From Sulfuricella sp. (GTDB lineage: Bacteria > Pseudomonadota > Gammaproteobacteria > Burkholderiales > Sulfuricellaceae), in the NCBI GenBank assembly GCA_030696235.1, contig JAUYSN010000447.1:1-6062 (forward strand): DNA of 6,062 nt, written 5' to 3'. The notes beneath the pieces are model-generated. The model saw only the letters and a program-made list of their open reading frames with translations. It was not told where the DNA came from and did not search any database. The translations under genes were made by a program, and so were the position numbers. The number at the start of each line of letters is the position of its first letter. Position 1 is the stretch's first letter. This document shows, in pieces, positions 1 to 6,062 of this stretch.

Positions 1-3
1 AGG

Positions 4-25
4 CTTCAAGCCGGAATGATTGAAG
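4..25. other. Inverted repeat just beyond the parC stop
   Basis: CTTCAA (4-9) and TTGAAG (20-25) form a six-base-pair inverted repeat with a ten-base loop, ending two bases past the parC stop codon. A T run after the stem on the minus strand would make it a terminator, but the window ends there. It may equally be chance. Confidence 0.2.
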
Positions 26-26
26 A

Positions 27-2408
<2,382 letters not shown>

Positions 2409-2441
2409 CTTGTTCCAAATAGTCAATCAAAAATGTCCTGT

Positions 2442-2450
2442 AGGATAACA
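2442..2450 (-). promoter_or_regulatory. Candidate extended -10 element for parC
   Basis: Reading the minus strand, TGTTATCCT fits the extended -10 pattern TGnTATAAT with two mismatches (hexamer TATCCT). Transcription would begin near 2435, leaving a leader of about 27 bases before the ATG at 2408. It would leave the AGGA that precedes the alternative TTG start outside the transcript. No good -35 is visible: the hexamer at the right distance is TGGCGC, inside a 10-bp palindrome. The case for a promoter here is mainly that parC is cut off from parE by two genes on the other strand. Confidence 0.3.
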
Positions 2451-2461
2451 AGGGTGGCCGG

Positions 2462-2471
2462 ATGGCGCCAT
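2462..2471. promoter_or_regulatory. 10-bp perfect palindrome in the parC/usp divergent region
   Basis: ATGGCGCCAT is a perfect inverted repeat without spacer. It lies 54 bases upstream of the parC ATG and 69 bases upstream of the usp ATG, and overlaps the -35 position of the candidate parC promoter. Its position would suit a dimeric repressor or activator acting on one or both divergent genes. A 10-bp palindrome in GC-rich DNA can easily occur by chance, so the regulatory reading is speculative. Confidence 0.2.
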
Positions 2472-2503
2472 AGGGTCCGCCCTTTCGTCCAGTGGCCATG
2501 ATC

Positions 2504-2509
2504 TATAAA
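2504..2509 (+). promoter_or_regulatory. Candidate -10 element for the usp-DUF488 pair
   Basis: TATAAA lies in a short AT-rich island (2501-2520) that stands out against the GC-rich surroundings. It matches five of six positions of the sigma-70 -10 consensus. Transcription would begin near 2516, giving a leader of about 25 bases that contains the strong ribosome binding site of usp. No convincing -35 hexamer is present 16 to 18 bases upstream, so the promoter may need an activator or another sigma factor, or may not be real. Confidence 0.35.
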
Positions 2510-2527
2510 TAAAGCATATTGCCCATC

Positions 2528-2533
2528 AGGAGA
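2528..2533 (+). promoter_or_regulatory. Ribosome binding site of usp
   Basis: AGGAGA ends seven bases before the ATG at 2541. It is the best Shine-Dalgarno sequence in the window and fixes the usp start. Confidence 0.75.
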
Positions 2534-2540
2534 AACCGTC

Positions 2541-2978
2541 ATGGAACCCTACCGCCACATTCTGTGCGCCACCGACCTGTCCGAAGCCGGAGAAACCGCC
2601 GCGACCCGCGCCGCCGATCTGTCCCAGCGCCACGGCGCAAAACTCACCCTGCTGCATGTCATCGAGCATTTCCCGGAGGACGAGCCCGGCGACAAGATCG
2701 CGCCGGAAAACACCGACCTGACCGGATTCCTGACCAAAGACGCCCGCGACGAACTGGCGCGGCTCGCGCAACGGCTGGACAGGGAAAACGTCGAACAGCG
2801 TGTCGTCGCCAGCACCGGCGCTGCCAAGCAGGGAATCCTGCGCTATGCCCAGGAAGCTGGCGTGGACTTGATCGTGCTGGGTGGCCGCGGCTCCCATGTG
2901 ATGCCGGGATTGTTCGGCTCCACCGAGGGCGGCGTGCTTAGCGCAGCGGCCTGCGATGTGCTAGTGGTGCATCGCTAA
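2541..2978 (+). CDS. Universal stress protein, UspA family
   Basis: This encodes a 145-residue single-domain universal stress protein, the usual size for the family. These are small cytoplasmic alpha/beta proteins, generally dimers, often induced by starvation or other stress; their biochemical role is poorly defined. The N-terminal strand and loop HILCATDLSEAG (residues 6-17) carries the conserved Asp12, and LLHV (37-40) is the second core strand. Near the C-terminus, VDLIVLGGRGSH leads into the nucleotide-binding pattern G114-x2-G117-x8-G126-S127, followed by CDVLVVHR as the last strand. This pattern indicates the ATP-binding subgroup. The start is fixed by AGGAGA upstream. The gene is divergent from parC and is followed 15 bases later, in the same reading frame, by the DUF488 gene, with which it probably forms a two-gene operon. 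It is not assigned to a named usp paralogue. Confidence 0.94.
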   Translation: MEPYRHILCATDLSEAGETAATRAADLSQRHGAKLTLLHVIEHFPEDEPGDKIAPENTDLTGFLTKDARDELARLAQRLDRENVEQRVVASTGAAKQGILRYAQEAGVDLIVLGGRGSHVMPGLFGSTEGGVLSAAACDVLVVHR

Positions 2979-2993
2979 AGCGGCAAACGCCCC

Positions 2994-3596
2994 ATGAATC
3001 GGGAAACCGGACGTGACAAAAGGATTAGGGAACATCCGTCCACCGTGTTCACCGTCGGCCATTCGACCCTGGAACTGGCCAAGTTCATCCCCATTCTGCA
3101 AGCCCACGGCGTGACCCAGATAGCAGATGTCCGTAGCGTGCCACGCTCGCTCCACAACCCCCAGTTCAACCGGGAAACGTTGCCCGACGCGCTCAAGGCC
3201 GCCGGCATCGGCTACGTCCACTTGCCGGGGCTCGGCGGCCTGCGCCACACCCGCACCGATTCGCCCAACCTGGCCTGGCGCAACGCCTCGTTCCGCGGCT
3301 TCGCGGACTACATGCAGACCGACGCGTTCGCGGAAAACCTGGAACGATTGATCGAGCTTGCCAAGCAAGAGCATGTCGCTCTGATGTGCGCCGAAGCCGT
3401 GCCCTGGCGTTGCCACCGCTCACTCATCGCCGACGCCCTCACGGTGTGCGGAATCCCGGTGGAGGACATCATGAGCGCCACACACCTCCAACCCCACACC
3501 CTCACGCCCTGGGCACGGGTGGACGGTAGCCGCATCACCTATCCCGCGGAAACGCCAGCCAGTCCGCCCGCAGATGTGAATTCCGGGGCAAACTGA
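2994..3596 (+). CDS. DUF488 family protein
   Basis: This 200-residue protein belongs to the DUF488 family of unknown function. Family signatures appear in order: TVGHST (residues 20-25), ADVRSVPRS (44-52), NPQFNRE (55-61), GIGYVHLPGLGG (71-82), WRNASFRGFADYM (95-107), and the hallmark MCAEAVPWRCHRS (131-143) with Cys132, Cys140 and His141. The ending TPWARVDGSRITYP is also typical; about 15 further polar residues follow. The clustered Cys/His residues suggest a catalytic or metal-binding site, but that is inference. The ATG at 2994 is the only ATG between the in-frame usp stop and the conserved domain. It has no recognisable Shine-Dalgarno sequence, so translation may depend on coupling to usp. 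A GTG at 3044, just before the conserved domain, is an alternative start but is also poorly supported. The gene converges with parE. Confidence 0.88.
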   Translation: MNRETGRDKRIREHPSTVFTVGHSTLELAKFIPILQAHGVTQIADVRSVPRSLHNPQFNRETLPDALKAAGIGYVHLPGLGGLRHTRTDSPNLAWRNASFRGFADYMQTDAFAENLERLIELAKQEHVALMCAEAVPWRCHRSLIADALTVCGIPVEDIMSATHLQPHTLTPWARVDGSRITYPAETPASPPADVNSGAN

Positions 3597-3660
3597 TTTC
3601 CTTCCCCAAACCATTTCCGCACTTGAGGCTTTTTTTTGCCACAGCCCTCAACCCGCGCCA
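3597..3660. other. Convergent DUF488/parE intergenic region with T8 tract
   Basis: These 64 bases separate the stop codons of two convergent genes. They contain eight consecutive T residues (3630-3637, plus strand) inside an imperfect inverted repeat: TTGAGG at 3623-3628 pairs with CCTCAA at 3646-3651, and one more pair forms across a bulge. The T run sits in the loop rather than after the stem, so this is not a classical intrinsic terminator in either direction. The bases before the T run form no strong hairpin on the plus strand. Termination here is plausible from context but not shown by the sequence. Confidence 0.35.
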
Positions 3661-5631
3661 TCACTCGTCCGCTTCCACCAGATGGCCCGCCTCTTCCATC
3701 CAGGCACGGCGCGAGGCGGCCTCGGACTTTGCCATCAGCTTGTTGAAAACTTCCCGGACGTAACCGGTGAAATCGTCCGTGCGCAAAGTCAGCAGGCGAC
3801 GCGCATCGGGGTTCAGGGTGGTTTCCCACAGCTGCACCGGGTTCATTTCCCCCAGCCCCTTGAAGCGCGACACCTGCCACGCTCCCTCGCGCACTTTGTC
3901 GGCGCGCAGCCGGTCCAGCGTGCCTTCCAGCTCGCCGTCGTCGAGGCAATAGAACTTGCGTGCCGGCTTGTTCTTGCCCTGGGAGGGCACGTCCACCCGG
4001 TACAGCGGCGGCTGCGCGACGCAGACGCGTCCGGCGCGGATCAGGGCGGGGAAGTGGCGGTAGAACAGGGTGAGCAGCAGCACCTGGATATGGCTTCCGT
4101 CCACGTCGGCGTCGGCCAGGATGATGACGCGGGCGTAGCGCAGGTTGGACATGTCCGGCGTGTCGTCCGGCGCGTGCGGGTCGACACCGAGCGCCACGGC
4201 GATGTTGTGGATTTCGTTGTTGGCGAAGATGCGGTCGGCTTCGTGCTCCCAGGTGTTGAGCACCTTGCCGCGCAACGGCAGGATGGCCTGGGTGTCCTTG
4301 TTGCGGCCCTGCTTGGCGGAGCCGCCGGCGGAGTCGCCCTCGACCAGGAACAGCTCGCGCTCTTCCAGGTTGTCGGACTGGCAGTCGGCCAGTTTGCCCG
4401 GCAGCACGGCAACGCCGGAGGATTTGCGCTTTTCGATCTTCTGCCCGGCGCGCTGGCGCGTCTGCGCTGCCCTGATCGAGAATTCGGCGATCTTCTTCGC
4501 CTGTTCCTGGTGCTCGTTGAGCCACAGCTCGAGCGGGTCGCGCACCATGGCGGTGACCAGGCGCAGCGCATCCCGCGACGACAGCCTTTCCTTGGTCTGC
4601 CCCTGGAATTGCGGGTCCAGCATCTTGGTCGAAAGCACGAACGAGATCCGGCTGAACAAGTCGTCGGCGGTGAGCTTGACGCCTTTCGGCAGCAGGCTGT
4701 GGTGCTCGATGTAGCTCTTCACCGCGTTGAAGATGCCGTCGCGCAGACCGGCTTCATGGGTGCCGCCGGAGGGCGTATGGATCAGGTTGACGTAGGACTC
4801 GCGCACGATCGGGCCGTCCTCCGTCCAGGCCACCACCCACTCCGCCCCCTCGCCTTCGGCGAAGGTATCGTGCGAAGCCGGCGCGTACTTGGAGAATTTC
4901 CAGAACAATCCGTCGATCAGGTATTCAGACAGTTGCGACCTGAGGTAATCGGAAAGCCCGTCCTGGTAAACCCATTCCTTTTCGTCCTTGATCAGCCCGT
5001 TCTTGTCCTCGATCTCCAGCCTGACACGAACACCGGGCAGCAACACTGCCTTGGCCTTCAGCACCCGCTCCAGTTGCTGCGGCGGAATCTCGGCAGTGTC
5101 GAAATACTGCGCATCCGGCCACACCCGGACCGACGTGCCGGAGGCGCGCTTGGGCGCACTGCAGACCAGCGCCAGCGGTTCGACCACGTCGCCGCCGGTA
5201 AACGCCATGCGGTGGACGCCGCCCTCGCGCGTTACCGTCACTTCCAGCCGGAGCGAAAGCGCGTTGGTGACGGAAACGCCGACGCCGTGCAGCCCGCCAG
5301 AAAACTGGTAAGCCCCGCCGGCTTTCTTGTCGAACTTGCCGCCCGCGTGCAGCCGGGTAAAGACCACCTCGACCGTCGGCACCCCCTCTTCGGGATGAAT
5401 GCCGACCGGAACACCGCGACCATCGTCCGTGACCGTAACCGAACCGTCGCCGTGCAGCCGCACCGTGATGATCTTGGCGAAACCAGCTAGGGCCTCGTCG
5501 GCCGAGTTGTCCACCACCTCGGTAATGATATGCAGCGGATTGTCCGTGCGCGTATACATCCCCGGCCGCTGCTTCACCGGTTCCAGGCCGCGCAGGACGC
5601 GGATAGAAGAATCTGAATAGGTCTTGCTCAT
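3661..5631 (-). CDS. parE: DNA topoisomerase IV subunit B (ParE)
   Basis: This is the ATPase and metal-binding subunit of topoisomerase IV. The ATG at 5631 gives 656 residues, close to E. coli ParE (630). It lacks the large C-terminal insertion found in many proteobacterial GyrB proteins, which favours ParE. The GHKL ATPase domain shows TEVVDNSADEAL with catalytic Glu38 and Asn42, TDDGRG with Asp69, and GGLHGVGVSVTNALS at about 112-126. The transducer follows. The TOPRIM domain has EGDSAGG with Glu431 and the metal-binding DADVDGSH (Asp507, Asp509, Asp511), then the C-terminal FKGLGEMNPVQLWETTLNP. With this start the ATP-site Asn falls at position 42 as in E. coli ParE. The upstream in-frame GTG at 5652 would add seven residues and has no ribosome binding site. 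Even the ATG has only a weak purine-rich AAGAACGG before it. The gene is divergent from srkA, and its partner parC lies downstream on the same strand beyond two opposing genes. Confidence 0.97.
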   Translation of the reverse strand: MSKTYSDSSIRVLRGLEPVKQRPGMYTRTDNPLHIITEVVDNSADEALAGFAKIITVRLHGDGSVTVTDDGRGVPVGIHPEEGVPTVEVVFTRLHAGGKFDKKAGGAYQFSGGLHGVGVSVTNALSLRLEVTVTREGGVHRMAFTGGDVVEPLALVCSAPKRASGTSVRVWPDAQYFDTAEIPPQQLERVLKAKAVLLPGVRVRLEIEDKNGLIKDEKEWVYQDGLSDYLRSQLSEYLIDGLFWKFSKYAPASHDTFAEGEGAEWVVAWTEDGPIVRESYVNLIHTPSGGTHEAGLRDGIFNAVKSYIEHHSLLPKGVKLTADDLFSRISFVLSTKMLDPQFQGQTKERLSSRDALRLVTAMVRDPLELWLNEHQEQAKKIAEFSIRAAQTRQRAGQKIEKRKSSGVAVLPGKLADCQSDNLEERELFLVEGDSAGGSAKQGRNKDTQAILPLRGKVLNTWEHEADRIFANNEIHNIAVALGVDPHAPDDTPDMSNLRYARVIILADADVDGSHIQVLLLTLFYRHFPALIRAGRVCVAQPPLYRVDVPSQGKNKPARKFYCLDDGELEGTLDRLRADKVREGAWQVSRFKGLGEMNPVQLWETTLNPDARRLLTLRTDDFTGYVREVFNKLMAKSEAASRRAWMEEAGHLVEADE

Positions 5632-5668
5632 GATTACCGTTCTTGAAAACACGAGTTGCTAGCCGCGA

Positions 5669-5674
5669 ATGATA
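5669..5674 (-). promoter_or_regulatory. Candidate -10 element for parE
   Basis: On the minus strand TATCAT matches five of six positions of the -10 consensus. Transcription would begin near 5662, about 31 bases before the ATG at 5631, so the alternative GTG at 5652 would have almost no leader. No good -35 stands at the expected distance, only TTAGAC with an overlong 19-base spacer. Confidence 0.35.
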
Positions 5675-5706
5675 GCGCACAGCCCTCATGGGGGTCTAAT
5701 TTAGGC

Positions 5707-5734
5707 TTGAACAAGGTGCCGTTAGGGATACAAT
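5707..5734 (+). promoter_or_regulatory. Candidate sigma-70 promoter for srkA
   Basis: TTGAAC (5707-5712) and TACAAT (5729-5734) are separated by 16 bases, matching the -35 and -10 consensus at four and five of six positions. The predicted start near 5741 would leave about 26 bases before the srkA GTG. This is the most convincing promoter-like pair in the window. It lies back to back with the parE candidate promoter, so the 135-base gap would serve both genes. Confidence 0.5.
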
Positions 5735-5766
5735 GAATCCTTTGATTTCGACGTCAATCAGCCACA

Positions 5767-6062
5767 GTGAACACTCCCAGCCCGCCCTATCAGGATCTCA
5801 CTCCGGACCGCATCCTGAATGCAGTAGAAAGTCTGGGTCTGCGCTGCGATGGCCGCCTGCTCGCGCTCAACAGCTACGAGAACCGGGTCTACCAGGTCGG
5901 CATCGAGGAAAGTGCGCCGGTCATCGCCAAATTCTATCGTCCCCTGCGCTGGACAGATGAAGCTATCCTCGAAGAACACCGCTTCACGCTGGAACTCGCC
6001 GAACGAGAAATCCCCGTCGTGGCGCCCCTGGTCGACAAAACCGGACGTACCCTGCATGAATT
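5767..6062 (+). CDS. srkA: Stress response kinase A (SrkA/YihE), partial, 3' end missing
   Basis: The first 98 codons of a Ser/Thr kinase of the SrkA (YihE) family, which has a choline-kinase-like fold and in E. coli is linked to the Cpx response and to protection from stress-induced death. Full-length members have about 325-330 residues, so roughly 230 lie beyond the window. The match to E. coli SrkA as I remember it is close: LNSYENRVYQVG (residues 34-45) is the nucleotide-binding loop, IAKFYRPLRWTDEAILEEH (53-71) holds the likely ATP-binding Lys55 and helix-C acidic residues Glu69 and Glu70, and IPVVAPL (82-88) follows. The GTG at 5767 is the only good start: a stop lies in frame at 5743 with no ATG between, and the length before YQDLTPDRI matches the family. 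No clear Shine-Dalgarno sequence precedes it. The gene is divergent from parE. Confidence 0.9.
   Translation, partial: MNTPSPPYQDLTPDRILNAVESLGLRCDGRLLALNSYENRVYQVGIEESAPVIAKFYRPLRWTDEAILEEHRFTLELAEREIPVVAPLVDKTGRTLHE

Noticed and set aside
3682..5490. Long open frame of 602 codons on the plus strand
   Set aside because: It is antisense to parE and has the same skewed composition with no known motif. It is the mirror of the codon bias of the true gene.
5631..5652. GTG start at 5652 for parE
   Set aside because: The ATG at 5631 reproduces E. coli ParE numbering exactly, while the GTG adds seven unsupported residues and lacks a ribosome binding site.
3640..5688. Direct repeat CACAGCCCTCA at 3640-3650 and 5678-5688 flanking parE
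   Set aside because: An 11-base repeat is expected a few times by chance in a 6 kb window. There is no integrase, no target-site logic, and parE is an essential core gene, so it is not treated as an attachment site or insertion scar.
5733..5960. ATG-started frame of 75 codons with AGGG upstream
   Set aside because: The overlapping frame from GTG 5767 encodes a clear SrkA N-terminus. This frame ends at 5960 with no recognisable protein, and its ATG overlaps the -10 hexamer TACAAT, so it may not be transcribed.

Overview
The window is GC-rich, densely coding chromosomal DNA, most likely from a betaproteobacterium. This is inferred from how closely ParC resembles the ParC family as I know it from that class (for example Neisseria), and from an SrkA-type kinase next to it. 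Genus is not resolvable by eye. Nothing looks mobile: I see no transposase, integrase, tRNA, rRNA, CRISPR array or long repeat.

Layout: the minus strand carries both subunits of DNA topoisomerase IV. parE (ATPase/TOPRIM subunit) occupies 5631 to 3661 and parC (DNA cleavage subunit) occupies 2408 to 27, so transcription runs parE then parC. Between them, on the opposite strand, sits a compact pair: a UspA-family universal stress protein (2541-2978) and a DUF488 protein (2994-3596). The pair is divergent from parC (gap 2409-2540) and convergent with parE (gap 3597-3660). At the right edge, divergent from parE, begins srkA (yihE), a stress response kinase cut off by the window end (5767-6062). 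No gene-free stretch exceeds 135 bases.

How the genes work together: ParC2ParE2 is the decatenase that unlinks sister chromosomes. All key catalytic residues are visible in both subunits and both are full length. The usp-DUF488 pair lies inside the topoisomerase locus on the other strand, so parC probably needs its own promoter; a weak extended -10 candidate lies just upstream of it. The srkA/parE divergent region holds the best promoter-like sequence in the window (TTGAAC, 16 bp, TACAAT) for srkA, plus a weaker -10 for parE. Usp and SrkA are both general stress proteins by family, but any functional link to the topoisomerase is only positional.

I found no clearly undescribed system. The points most worth a second look are the oppositely oriented insertion between parE and parC, the in-frame and apparently Shine-Dalgarno-less usp/DUF488 junction, the acidic and proline-rich N-terminal extension of ParC, and a 10-bp palindrome in the parC/usp promoter region. 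All promoter and hairpin calls are by eye and weak unless stated.
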